Source: Lethocerus indicus (lineage: Eukaryota; Arthropoda; Insecta; Hemiptera; Belostomatidae). Taken from it: a DNA stretch of 64,000 bases. The notes beneath the pieces are model-generated. The model was not told where the DNA came from, did no database searches, and saw nothing but the letters and a program-made list of their open reading frames with translations. Location of the stretch: the NCBI GenBank assembly GCA_019843655.1, contig JACDQD010000102.1:8565501-8629500 (forward strand), in the 5' to 3' direction. This document shows, piece by piece, positions 22,198-35,906 of the stretch; position 1 is the first letter of the stretch, and each line of letters begins with the position of its first letter. The position numbers and the translations under genes are program-made.

Positions 22198-25100
22198 GAC
22201 ACTCACACATTTTCATCCCTGTTATGCAGAAAATGCAAGAAACTAGCATATATATTTCATGATAATAAATTAATGGGAACGATTTATCAATATATGACGT
22301 GAAAAATATTTAAGTAATAATATTACAAGAGAGCAGTTTAAGAAACCTATAAATAACTAACAATTTCTACTTTTCGGTTGAATCCAAGGTAAAATGTAGG
22401 GCCTTTACGGTAATAGTTGGGCATTACGATAGTGACTGTCGACCTATTCCTTCTTATACTGTCGGTCATAATGTTCGAACGGAGAAACGTTGAAAGCCTC
22501 CTCTGTCGGCAGGCTCCTGAAGGTGATCCTCGGCCACATACGTACTTCGCCCAGGGCTACAGCACACACGCACACACACGCGCGCGTTCACAAACGACCA
22601 AAGGGGTCCGCACTTGTTAATAATGTAACTGGAACAGTTCTCTCTTGGGCAAGTTGCCCTCTTTTGGTCACCACTTTTTGGAATTGCTCCACTCAAAACT
22701 GTGTTGTCTCCCTCTCGCCGGCTCCCCTAGCTTGTGCTATCTACTCTACCCCCCTCCCCTCCCCGTACCCCTTCCGCCCCCCGCGCTCCTTTTAAAGGCC
22801 CCGAACAAAAAGCGGGGTAGGAAATAACGATCTCGGCCTCCCTCCCCTCTGCCTCCACCCATTAAAACATTTCTCTCTTTATCCCCCGCTTTCCCTTTTC
22901 CTCAAGTTCGCCGATGGTATTCGTCACTGCTCTGCCCGTGCCCCCCTTTGCGGGTCCTGCACAGTAGACCCGACGTCCGTTCAAATTTCATACGTACCTA
23001 TTGAATATCCCTCCTCTGTTTTGTTTTATTATATCCGATTAAATTCGGGTCGAAATAGTAACTTCAGTCCTTAATGTCATTGATCACGTCGAGTCGTCAC
23101 CGTTTGAATAAACAGCTATCGTGCCATGATAATTTTTATCGTGCTTTACTCGCTTGTTGCGTAGTCGGGTTAATAAACTACTACAGTTATAAAACAATTT
23201 AGGGTACTTACCGACACTAACAAGGCTAAAGCGTGAAGTATAAATTAAAAATAATTAAATGAATTTAATTAAAATTAAATTTACCCGTAATAAGACTATA
23301 CAATATGGTAATAAAAGCCTTATTATATTTTATACTATATGAAGTTTGATTGTCCGAATATATGGGTTTATATTTTCTTCCTTTTTGATGAACCAATTGA
23401 AATCCATATTATTCATTGTATCTTACTCGTGATACAAGTAATATGCCGCTAATTAAATATTTACAGATTTCTGGAAGACCGTTTAATTTAAATCGCAATA
23501 CTGGAGCAGAGAGTTTTTACAGAAATTATCCGTATACATACATGACGAAAATTCCGTGGATGTCCGCGCAAATCAAATAACGGATAGTTGTTCTCTTCGG
23601 TCTTGTTTTCTTAAAAACCGAGGCGGTCAGAGACAGACAGGGAAGGGTGGAGAAAAGCGATTTTAATTTCAGATAATTGCCTCCGTTTAGAGCAATCCAA
23701 CCCCACCACCCCTCCTCCCCACTACCCGGGATAGATTCGGGCATCATAAAACGCAATAATACGAAAAGGGGTTTTGGACTGGGGGAACGGGAAGCGGGGA
23801 TCGTCTGATAAATGAACCATTAATGCAAAACGAGTGTGAGCCTTAGTTTTACTGGAACAATCTGCCTCCTTCCCGGCTAACGACTAGCAGATTATTCACT
23901 TAGTTATGGGGTCGAACGCGGCCCCACCACCAACACCACCTCTCTGCCTCTGGACGCGTCTCCCTCTCTCCTAAGCCCTTCTTAAACGCATTTATTACCC
24001 ACTTAACCGTTTTGTTTATTGGCCCCGTTACTTCTGGGCCCCCACCCCGTACGCTCAAAATTAAGCGGTTTTTATATTTTTAGCCTCAATTCGGTCAGAA
24101 CATCCTAAACTTTAATTCCATAGAATATATATTTATTCTTAGCATATGTCAAATGCATATTACCGTGTGCCTATTCCGAGTTAATAAGATGAAATCATGT
24201 TATAATATTAGAATTATTGTTATATGATATATAATATAGAAGTTATATAATAGAGAATTATTGTACACGTCGCATACCTCTTGTCAACCTTTCATGTATC
24301 AAAGATATTTTTGATAACGAATATATTATCACCTAACGGGGATAATAATGATGATAAAAAAAGGCGAACGGTGCAATTTTCTAGGAAATTATTTTTATGT
24401 GCAATTTACTAATTGCATTGCAGAATTTCTTTAAATTCCCCGTATTTGTCCAATTTTTATTACCGTAGCGTCTCAAAAATAATCGAAATTCAATTGAGAT
24501 AAGTTGGGAGTCTAATCGGTCCCCGGGGGTGAGTTTTAAACACTAATAACGTCCCTGTAGACAAAAAAAGAAAATACGGGAGAAAAAAGCAACGGAAAGC
24601 GGAGGGGGCAAAACGGGTTGGCGGAGGTGAGGTGCAAAAAAGCAAACAGCAATTAACTCTGCTATCGAAGGTAAGAAAAATATTGTCCCTCGAGTAATAC
24701 AAATTAGTTGTCGGGGTTGAGGGGGGGTGTAGGGGAGGGAGTGGGGGCGATGAAGAAAAGGATGGATGGGAAGGAAGGACCGGGGAGCCAGTTAATAATA
24801 CAAATTGCGTAAAACGCTCCCCTGTGGGAAGAAGAAGAGGGAAGACAGAAGGATTCGTGTTGTTCCAAGGAAAGGAGAGGAGCCAAGAGAAATTTCCTTC
24901 TTCCCCTCCGCTTTTTCTTTTTCATTCCTATTTTTTTTTATTTTCTCTTTTAATCCTTCCCGATTTGGGTTCGGGAGGAATTGTACGGGAAAAAGGATAA
25001 AAGAAAAAGATTGTTTTTACGTTTTATTAAACATGAAAAAAGGATCAACCCCTCACTCCCCCGGCACCACCAGCGGACAGTAATGAAAATCTTTTCACCC

Positions 25101-28100
25101 GGGACGTTTTGACACGCCGATTATAGGATTTTCATCGCTACTGGCTCCGGCATCCACCTGACTGATTACAGGAATTCGTTATATCTTTGTTAGACTTCTT
25201 AATGCAATGTTATTGACATATATATTTTCTGGATATTCTTTATTCGTCCCAATCTGCTTAGCTCTCATTAATTCTAAGTTCCAAGCGTCTCAAGACCACA
25301 CATCTGAAGGTGAAAAATTTTCATTGTGGCTGGGACATTCACCTGTGTTCTCTCATTAACGCTAATTTCTATGATTCTCAAAGCAACACATTTGTTGTGG
25401 ACTTACGCAGCTTATTGGTTTAATTCAGTTAAGCAGGAACTAAAGAGCTACAAATTCAACTACCGAGAGAATTATATTTTGCGAGAACATTTTTCCCTAA
25501 TAATATTGACAAATATCGATTGCCCGAGTTGCTCTGAAATATTCATATATCTGAAGTATTCAGATGAAATGGTTCGCCTTTCATACCGAATTCAGGGTAC
25601 GACCGTTTCATTTATATAGATCGCACATAATTCAGTGGTATACGTATGCTTGTTATATTAAAAATATATTTGCCGTATTTTTGCAATTCCGAATTGCCCC
25701 GCATTATTTATACGAATGCTGTCTACTCATGTCGTTCGTTTAGTTAGGAACTCTTTGGAATAACAGACCATTTTAACTTAACGGTGTATCAACGCCGACG
25801 GGAACTCGTCCCTAATTCGGTTACTAAACTCTTTTGTGTACATTTTACAAAAGGGCGCCAGTTTCCGTAATAAAATCAACACGGGCGGGGGAAGCGTGTG
25901 TGTCAGCCGAATCGAGTTCGACAGTCGATTATCGGCCCAGCGTCGAGGTAACGATTCATCACTCAAACGTCTGAATAGCCCCGGGGCAGAGTTTGCCGCC
26001 CCGTCCCCGTCCCCGCCCCCACTGTCAACCCAGGCCCGTGCTGCCCCGCACTAAATCATGTCTCTCCCATTATTACAACACTGCACCCCCAACCGCCCCC
26101 GACTACCACACCCCTCCTGGCTATTCAATGATATATGTGTCAGCAGTACGGGGGCGGGCGAGTGGAGCCGAGATATTTAATACGTATACACAACTCCGAC
26201 GTAGGAATGGCATTTTTCTCTTTTTTTTCGAAGGGGAAGGGGCACCCCGAAAGTTCATAACCCGCTTATCAGTCGCGCGAGGTGCGCCTGTCGACTTGAT
26301 GAGAGAAACGAACCGTCAAAGATTTTTACTGGTGTTTTCATGAATGAAAATTAACTTCTATTCCTCGCTTCCACCGCCCCCAACACGCTCCATCACGCCA
26401 GTGGGCCGTCTGGAAAAATATTTAATAACCGAGTCGAAAGTGAAAATAAAATGCGTCGCCTATATTTCATCGCTGGGCCCCGAAATTTTTTTCAGGTTCG
26501 CCTTTCTGAAATACAGTCCTAATCTCGCCGCGGGGTGACGTTGACACAATCGCGGACATTGCCTGATATATCATTCTCGTAGGATCATTTCGTGTCCTAT
26601 ACAGTTTACATCTCTCTGCAATGAAATGCACCCCATATGTCCGAATTGAATGAACTAGACCAATATTTACAATGAACTTTTTGTGCTTTAGAAAGGTATA
26701 AAAATGTCATGTGAAAAAAAGTTTTAGTAAATCTTGTAGTTGACTTAACAACAAAAACTCTTATCTTTTAGTAATAACTCGCCACTGTCAGACCTAAGAT
26801 TAGAAATAATATGAATAATGAATAGTGTTATGATATATTTAGCCTAACTCAAAATACGATTGTACTGGTGCTGAGGTGTTCCCTACTTCAAAGTTGTTTA
26901 AGTGTCTATCCCTACTAGTTTTATATTAATTGTGTAAGTGAGGTCTGACAGATAGAGGTAATTAAGGTAGCAGACAGAGCGTGGACATCGTATTTGGTCG
27001 TCGCTTGGCTAATGGTAAACGGAAATTAATTTCAGAATCTGGAAAACGGAATCTGTTCCAATTTAACCGACTTATTTCCGCCGCCCTAGCCTTTACGCGA
27101 CCCCGACAATCTTACAGGTCGATGTATCACTTTTCAAAGGTCTTATTAAAATCCCAATATTCGATACTCGGATCCACTCGTCGGTTGCCACATTTCCGCT
27201 TTGCCTACCTGGAATTTTAATTTTCTTCAGAATTTTTTAATAACAAATTGTTATTCCTGGAAGCGCTGTTGCCTTCGAGGCGTTTAAAATCTCAATATGC
27301 TGACTGAAAATGAATTTTCACAACCTTTTTAATAAAGTGCCGCTCTTTCAACAGTCGGCCCGTCCCCTTTAATTCCCCCAACGTCCTTCACTTCAATGTC
27401 CCGAACAGTTCTTTGAAATATGAGAATAGAATACATCTTTTCCGGACTATTTTATTACTTCTTCGGTAATCTGTAGTCATAATTAAATACTATTAGTCCA
27501 TCCAATACTATTTATATAAAGTATGTTCCTTCAGCAGATGTTATATCGACATAATATAAACAACATAACAAAATAAATCAGAAATGATTTTTTTTTACTC
27601 ATTACATCCGGGGTAATATATCCGAAAGTTTTATAAATAAAATAATCTGTTCACTGAAATCAGTTATTTTTATGACTTCATTTGATATAAGAAAACAATG
27701 AAACCTTCAAAATTAATCGAAGAAAGAATTGTTCTTTTTATTTTGTTGCAAACAGCATTCAAACATTGCAATTTTCAACAACTAAATTCAAGTTCATATT
27801 ATGGTCTGGTTTATAACAAATAAATAAAATGATATTCTGTTCATACACAGTTACAACATATCGGAAACGTCCTGCCCCCAACCGACTGAACAAAGCTCGA
27901 AATTGAAATAATTGAATTTGACAGTGTTCCGCTACATTATCTCTCATTTAGGTAGATCGGACCTGGAAATTTGAAACGAGATAACCACTTCGGACGAACA
28001 AAGTTGGCAATAGGGCAAAGGGGAATAACTCACGTTTTAACCGCCCGACCCAGCGGAGCTTTTCCAGGAATGAAATTAATTTGTACTTTCCGTTAAAAAA

Positions 28101-31100
28101 AAGAAAGGGCTGTTGGGGGTAACCTCTCAGGGTAAACTGAAAATTCCAACCGGCCACGGAATGAAATATTAACCGATTAGGACAGGGCGCCCGCCAGCTG
28201 AAAGCGAACTGCGAGAAGGTACACCCCCATACCCTCGACCTACCGAATTACATTTGAACCGTGAAACAGTAATAACTCATTCGTAAGACAACGAAAGAGA
28301 AATTATAACGGGATATTTTCTTAACCGAATCACGACGTTGTTAAATTCCCGCAGCGAGAGGTTGCGCTTTCCGGCCACTTGAAAACGTACCCTAATGTAA
28401 TCAGTCGGGAATTCCTCCAAGTTATTTAATTTGGCTCGATTAATTAATGCGCGTGTGGTTGGGTTCTCAAAAGGTAAAATGTAATGAAATATCCCTCTCG
28501 TGTTTTTCGAATCGGCCTCTTTTTGGCAAACATCGTTTATATGACGTGGTGCTTCAAAACCCGGCCCTCCGTTGGTGCACTCTACAAGCTGCTCTAATTT
28601 CCTTTACAACCCAGTTACGCCGGAATTAATTTATATTATTATCTATCTGTTTTAAGTTACGGGTTTGCAATATCCGGGTTTATTTCTATGATAGGGATTA
28701 TCACGTTGAGGATTACACTATTCCCATCATTTAATGTCGTTTTTATAGTCCGTGTGTCGTTTATAGTGTGTCGTTTTTGTCATAATAATAATAATTATTG
28801 CGATATTTTAATTTGAATTAATAAAATTGATCTTGCGGATGTCATTAGACAATCATACGAGTGATGCTGAGAAGAATGAATACAATTGTGGGTTGGAGTG
28901 GGTTATAAGAAGGGCGTATTTTGACTGTCTGAGGGGAAAGTGAAAGGGAAGAATTATAAGACACGGTAGTTGACTGCGTAATAGGCGATAAATTCCGGGC
29001 CGTGTTCAAACGTATCCCCTAAAGAGTCGGGATGAAATACGAGTTGTCATTTAATTTTCAGGAGTTAAATTTACTCGTCGTGGTGCTTCCGGAAAAATAT
29101 AAGGCTGACTTCAGCGTGAAGCGGGCCCTTTATCCGTTTCGAGATCGTAAATATAAATATGAGATGCCTCAGGAATTTATGCGCGCGTATTAAAGGCTAA
29201 CGTTCGGCACTGAAGGAAACCAGCAGGCGCGTTCGGTATCTTTCGAAATTCTAGTAGGCCCTTGAGGCCATCTGTTCCTTAATCCTTGTTCTTTCTAGAA
29301 CATGTTTACTTTGTAAGTTGCATAGGCCTGCGAGACCCCCCGATATCCCTGGGGATATGCAAGCGATATGAAGAAACATAGGATACATTTCAAAAATATT
29401 TTCGTATATATTTCGTATAGTAATTGTACTAACCTCATTAAATATTCATTTCCCAATTATTTCAGGAGGTTTCTGCATAGGAGATGCTTGCTGCATATTT
29501 TCATTATGTTTCCAATGGAACATTTTACTAAAACAATGACAAAAAATCAATCAAAACCTTTAAGAGAGCGATGGATGTCCAATTAATTTCTGATTCATGC
29601 TCCAGTTAGATCATATTTTTCTCAGTTTATGTTTTCAATACAATCGAACGCTTTTAATTTACTCAACATTCATTAGAGCTAAATTTTCAAATAAATTTCC
29701 GTGCTCGTATATATATTTCACGAATAACAGTCCGACCTATAGGGAAACAATTTATCTTGTAGGTAGGGCTTTTACCTCTCTGTGTCTCCGATTTATTTGC
29801 AGAATATTTGGTCATGAGTTGCTACGGGGGGTTTTATATGTGGGAGGCCTAATGGAGGCCCGGTCGGCGTTCTGTCTGTATCCGACTTTTTAAAGCCGTG
29901 TTCTTGCCGGCCGCGCTTCTGGACGAGGATTCTGACCGTGTAATGCGGAATGGCGATTAGGCATTCCCCGCGGGTGCGGTATGCGCGGCGTCCAATTTTC
30001 AAAATTCTCCCGGAATTAATGCCGGCTGTTGCTCGGCGGTATCCTCGGGAGGCCCCCTTCGACTCCTCCCAAACCCCCCACCGATATGATGATGCGCGCA
30101 ATCTCGGGAAGGATTCTCCGTAGAGTTTCCTTGGCGTTCCTCATTGCCGAGGGGCGAGGGGCGCGTTTTGACCCGGGCTAAAAAAGGAATAAGATTTATA
30201 GAGGCCATTAGGAAAGTGAAATAAATCTATTTTCGCTTACAACTCCCCCCTCCCCGCGCCCACGGCCGATGTCCTTCCGACCCCCTCGTCTGAATATCCG
30301 CAGTGCATTACTTGATTATAAAACACGGCGGGTTTTTATTTTTTGCCCCTATTTTGCCAAATCTTTCGACACCGTTTTCCGGACAACTGTCTTGCCCTTT
30401 TAAATTGTCGGCGAATGGAAACAAATTAGATTGTAATATGGAATAATATTTTGACACACCGGAATGAATAATCCTATGTATCAAAGCCCGTTCCAATTTC
30501 ATCCTTGCTCTCGTTCTTAAAAGATAAATGAAGATGAAAAATGCCTGCGATATTCCTACAATACTAAGAACTTATAGAACAAATAAGTAATTATTCGCAT
30601 TATATCGCAGGTAGGAAAATCTCGGTCAACAGAGCCTTACCATTTTTTCTTCCGAAAATCGCCATTGTGAGCTTTTTATAATATCGTATCTCGTTAATTG
30701 ATATCGGGATATTTTATTGTACAGTATTGCCAATATTGGTGTTCTGAACGTGAATAGTCTAGAAAAAAAACAGATTGAGTTAATATCGCTATCTTAGTTA
30801 AAAACAATTTAATATAATTTATCGAAGAACAATTTATAGAATTAATAAAATGTAATTTTTTAAGATAGAGGAAAGGAAAAATAAACTGGATAAAACTGAA
30901 TTTACCGATGCCGTGATTATTTCACATATTTGGAAAATAAATATACCCAGATATTAATGTAAATGATTTGATTTTGCCTTTATAATAGTAAATTAATAAG
31001 AATTATTGTATTACTTGTTAATGATGAATATGTGAGCTCATGCTTTATAAAACAACATGTAAAATCTTTACCAAAAATATTTTTCTTCCCACCGTCATTA

Positions 31101-31271
31101 TAACTGTAATGATCATGGGACTTTTTAGTCAATATCCCGTGCGATAATACGGTGAAAAATATAGATGATAGATGCCTCGGCGCTTAGTCATGCGTATGTG
31201 TGAGTGGATACGTGTGGGTGTATGTGTCGCTCGGTAAAATACGCCCAGTTAATAACGACCCGTGTGGTCGG
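22198..31271. other. Non-coding stretch
   Basis: AT-rich DNA with C-rich or G-rich patches (about 22720-22860, 23690-23720, 24600-24780, 25980-26110, 29820-30170). No frame shows a domain. A G-quadruplex motif lies at 24713-24747. Tandem GTGTGTCGTTTATA-like units occur near 28740-28780. The good acceptor-like site ending near 26493 is not followed by a usable exon. Confidence 0.45.
24713..24747 (+). other. G-quadruplex motif
   Basis: Five runs of three or more G are separated by loops of 4, 4, 1 and 3 bases, meeting the G3+N1-7 rule on the + strand. It lies in a purine-rich block. Confidence 0.6.
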
Positions 31272-31296
31272 GTGTGTGTGTGTGTGTGTGTGTGTG
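31272..31296. repeat. (GT)12 microsatellite
   Basis: Pure GT alternation for 25 bases followed by a G-rich stretch. Confidence 0.95.
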
Positions 31297-33159
31297 AGGG
31301 GTGGTTGCAGAAGGGGGGAAGGGGAGCCAGTTATGCTAATGGGGTTGTAATTGTATTTCAAGAGAGGAGAATATAGAGGCGCGGGTGGTGCCGTTCGTGG
31401 GTGGGGTTGAAGGCGAGGGGGAGGTTCTGAATTAATGCGGGGGTTGAAAAATTATTATTGCGATTAATATTCATACGTGGGTGTCGCCCCGCTAAGTGGC
31501 AAGAGGAGGAGGGGGGGTGCCGCACTTCTATTAACAGGACAGAGTGGTTGATGTAGGGTGTGGGTGGGGGAGCGGAAGGTACATCGAAATTGTTAAATTG
31601 TTTTCGACGCTCCACTTTCCGAAAAACTTTCAGTTTAAGAAAGAAATCGTCGGCCATTTTTATTTTCTCCGCCGACCTTATCGTCGGTAAATGGGATAAT
31701 TAAAAAATTAAAAATATCGGAAATACGTTTCAGTGAAAAATGTTGCGATGTTTAAAAGATGTATGACACACGAAAGATGATACTCTGTTTGAAATATCGA
31801 AGCGAAAATTTGAAATAATTTAAATTAACGGTTATATCATTTTCAAAAGTCTTGCGGTCCTTAATTGTCCATTCACCGATTTGGTCCTACCTGCCAGACA
31901 GGTTTCAGGTTCCTCCAGGAAATTAGTAAGACACCGTCGACGGAGAGTTAACGATGTGGCATACTCTGCACATTAACTCCGCCAAACTAAAGCCTTAACA
32001 GATATTATTTGTTTAATATAGCAACAATAAGTATTTATCCTCTATTGAATCTTTCACCGTTGTAATGAATCAATGGTTAATGGTTATAATTAAGCGCAGT
32101 TTCGACAATTGTTCTATAACTTGCACCGGCTGAAGGTAGAACCGTAAAAAAAATATTTATCATCACGAAATTTTCATTTTTCTCTGGCCGAGTCGTGTCC
32201 CTCTCTCCGGACTACTCGCGGAAAGTACCTAGTTATTACGATAGCCTAAATACGGGCGGGTAGCGGGTGGCGGGATGGGGTGAGGTTCGTCTCTTTTTCT
32301 TTTGACGAGGGCGAAAGAAAAAAAAGGTTTTCTTCTCATATGCGGGGGTTGTTGGGGGGCTCGTCCTTTTTTTTTAATCTTTTGTTATTCCCCTAATGAG
32401 GCCCCCTTCCCCCCTCCCAGTTTTCGTCTCTATTCCTCTCCCTCTCCCTTTCCCTCTCTTTTATTCCCGACTTACCTTCGTTTCCTTCTGTTTATTTCTC
32501 ATCACGTTATAGTACTTCCGTTAATTTATGCTTTAGCCGGCATAAGTGGCGGAAGGGAGGTGGGAGCGGCGGGAGTGTGGCCACCACCCCGGCGGTACTA
32601 ATTCTTCTGCTTTTAATTTTCGTACCGTCTGTTTTGGATTTGTGCACATCCTTCTTCTTTCTGTTTTTTTTTCTGAATGCCTTCCTTTTTCCCTTTTCGT
32701 TTTCGCGAGTTTCTCGAGAGGGCCCTCCCCTCCACTCGTCAGCGAGTGCAGGCCGTGTAGGCCCTTATATTGCATAGGTGTACTAGCGCGTTAAATGATA
32801 TTCCATAATAAGGGAGATTTTAATTTTTCCACTTTGAAATAACATCATATCGGCCCGAATGTACGTTACTTATTAATTGAAATATTCGTGGCTGTACAGT
32901 GTTTACTTGAAAATAGGGTTCGTGTAATGATATGATTTCACTGGTAAACAGATTAGCGATGCGGAATCGGTTTTTATTTTTTTTCCAAGTTTATCGAACC
33001 CTTTTTGATAAATTTCGTCTCTAGGCTGGAAGATGCTTTAATGAAATAAACGAATTGAAAGCGAATTTAAACAAATTGTCGCCTTTTCATATTAACGCTC
33101 TACTTGTTTCCCGCTGAAACAAAGAAGTGAGGCGTAGCGGCAAGGGCTGCCTTGACTAT

Positions 33160-33192
33160 GGGTTTGGAGGGGGGGTGGGGGGGAGGATAGGG
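33160..33192 (+). other. G-quadruplex motif
   Basis: G runs of 3, 7, 7 and 3 are separated by loops of 6, 1 and 6 bases. It is followed within about 30 bases by CATATG and CAGCTG E-boxes (33204-33223). Confidence 0.5.
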
Positions 33193-35885
33193 TAAAACTG
33201 CAGCATATGGCAGTGAACAGCTGCACCTCGGGTACACCGGTCACTGATGGCCCTTCCAACTACTCTATAACTCCGATACTACTCACTAAAAGTCACCTAG
33301 ACTCTCCTTCTCTCAACCGGACGTATCGTTTTAGTCAATTATATTTTGTCAGCTTACTATGTATATTATATTTATTGTTATATTAATTAAAACTTACATA
33401 TAACACCACATAGTTATAATGCCTTCTTCAAATTTTACCATTTAAAAGTACAGAAATATTATTTATCGAAAATCCGGAGCAGACAGCTGCCGTATTAATA
33501 AATATTTAACGTCAGCCAGTCATGATTCGTGCGTCACAAAGAAGTTTCTTTTCAAATTCAAGAAGTATCCGATCTGTGCCACTATTCTCGATAATTAATT
33601 GCCTTGAATAATTCACTAGAACAGACAAACCGTTCTAGAACGTACAGATTTTGTAGGTCTCAACCGAATGCCCTCTCGAGGATCTAACAATAGACAGGGA
33701 GTAGGAAATATTTAGCGTCTACCAAAAGCGAACCTATTTTTCGAGATGAAGCCTCCTTCATTTCCGTTACAGCGTATTGTCGTCGGCATATTGTCTACAT
33801 GAAGTTGGGAGAACCACACGAAGTGATAACACGCGATACTACTATATATTGTTATAGAAAAATTGTATCCCATTTAATGTAATCTGACATAAACATTAAT
33901 GATGTTATTATGTAACAATGGTGATTCGTAAGTGCATTGTTGCGATCAGTGGCGTGAAAGATAATAGAATTAAAAATCTGATAATGGGTTTAAGATGTTT
34001 GTTGGTGCTGTAAGGGGGAGGCGGGCGGATTAGATTGATTAGTCTCTAAGCGTTTGTTTGTTTGATTGAGTGGTTTAGAGGCCTGTTACTGGAGAGGTAT
34101 ACTTATCCTTCTGTACACACGGGTTATAAAGAGGCCGCTAACTTCCCTTAACAGCCCACAATTTTCCTATGGAGGGCTTCCAGGAAATGTTTAAGTAGCA
34201 GCTAAGTAGCTGTCGGCTTTGGCCTACTACTCTACTTTAGTCTTGTATTCTTTTCCGACTTAGAGCACCACTTTTTCACATATGCAACTCTTTCCGAAAA
34301 GGACGACTAGAGGAGTTTATATGTTCAGTTAGTTTCGCATCGCTGAGTGCTATTAGCGAAATGCGGTAGGTCAGATGGAAGTTCACGATTCGATTTTGCT
34401 GCGTTGTATAATACATTGCACATTTATGCTACTTTGTGGCAACGCGGCACGATAACGTCCGTATGCCATTTCTATAAACTAATGAAATAACAATAATTTT
34501 CGTTTGTTTAAATGTAAGCAAAAATTGAATCTGCTCCTCCTAAAACTCGGGTTGCCTGAGATTCACCGATGGGGTCAAATAACCCTCAGCAATTTATCGA
34601 GTGCCGAATAAAATCCAGTAAATTTTGTCCGGTGGGGGGGGGGGTCCGGCCGGGCCGAGGAATCCTTTGCGCCCCATTTAAATGTAATTTCCAGACATTT
34701 AGTTAATCTCCCCCGTTTGGAATACCGCACCAGCGGCCCTCGGCCCAAATATTTTGGATGGGCGGTGTCTTTCCCCTACGCGAGTGTGCGTTTCAGGTTT
34801 TATGCGGGACGAATGGCCGCCGTATAAAAGGCCGGCGGAAATACGAAAATGTAACTCATCGTCCACTCGGGAAATTACTGTTATACGGAATTATGCGGAC
34901 AATTTCAATTTTCCTTGTTTTATTTTGGCGTCATTCGTTGCAAAACGCTTTCAGAATAAAACTGTACTTCAGTCAGAGTGCAGGAAGCGTTCCGACATTG
35001 ATGGCCTTCATTTCGAATGCAGCTCTTATTGTATTAGCGGCCGTGTGCAACCTGCGATTGTCCTCGCTTGATAATTCTTTGCCACCCGATCGTTCTTAGT
35101 TGGAGAGTTCGTTGATGACGTCGGCTGAGCGTCGAGTTTTGCAAATTATGCAAATTCCCTGGAACAAATTTTCGGTCGAATGGAATGTAAATTCAACATA
35201 CATGCATTCTTGCATTGTCATTCCTCTTCCTTCCTTCTACCAATGCTTTTATTGTAGCATTTCTGGAAACATACTTCTATAACTTGAATAATCCAAAGTA
35301 TAAAGTTGTCTTGATCCAGCTTAAAGGAGTTCTGAAAATCGAAATTAAGTATTGGTTTTTCAAACTTTTCCTATTGTCGTGGTAGAGTAGTTTTAATTGA
35401 ATTGATTTTATTATATGAAATGATTAGTTTTTAATAATAAGTTTCTAGTTAGAACATAAATAACGTAATATCAGGGGCAATGTTAATGTGAAGCTCTCAT
35501 GGTCTCCTCTTTAGCGCTCCCCCCTGGATAAGCATCTTATGTTGGACTGAGTGCATGGCCAATACTGAGGTAATTAACAGCACGCAGGTAATAGCTGGAC
35601 CAATAATGGAGGACGGGAGTGGCAGGCCTCATCCACTACCACTAAACCCTGTTCAATAACACCGAGTAACGATTAACCATCCCGCACTACCACAGGCACA
35701 CGTTAGGTTCCACCTTGTATATAAAATTTTCCTGCGTTGAACCCAACTCGACAATGACAAAGATTCAAATAATACACTCCGTTCATACATACCTTTCTTC
35801 TATAGTAGTGACAAATTACTCTAAATTTTATTGTAACAATAAAACATCGTTAGAGAAGTCAAAAAATCGAACGGCCCGAATCGAT

Positions 35886-35906
35886 CGTTTATAAAATTTA
35901 TAAACG
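35886..35906. repeat. 21-bp palindrome with TTTATAAA arms
   Basis: CGTTTATAAA and its exact inverse are separated by one base. TTTATAAA resembles posterior-Hox/Cdx-type sites, so it could bind a dimer. It may also be chance in AT-rich DNA. Confidence 0.6.
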
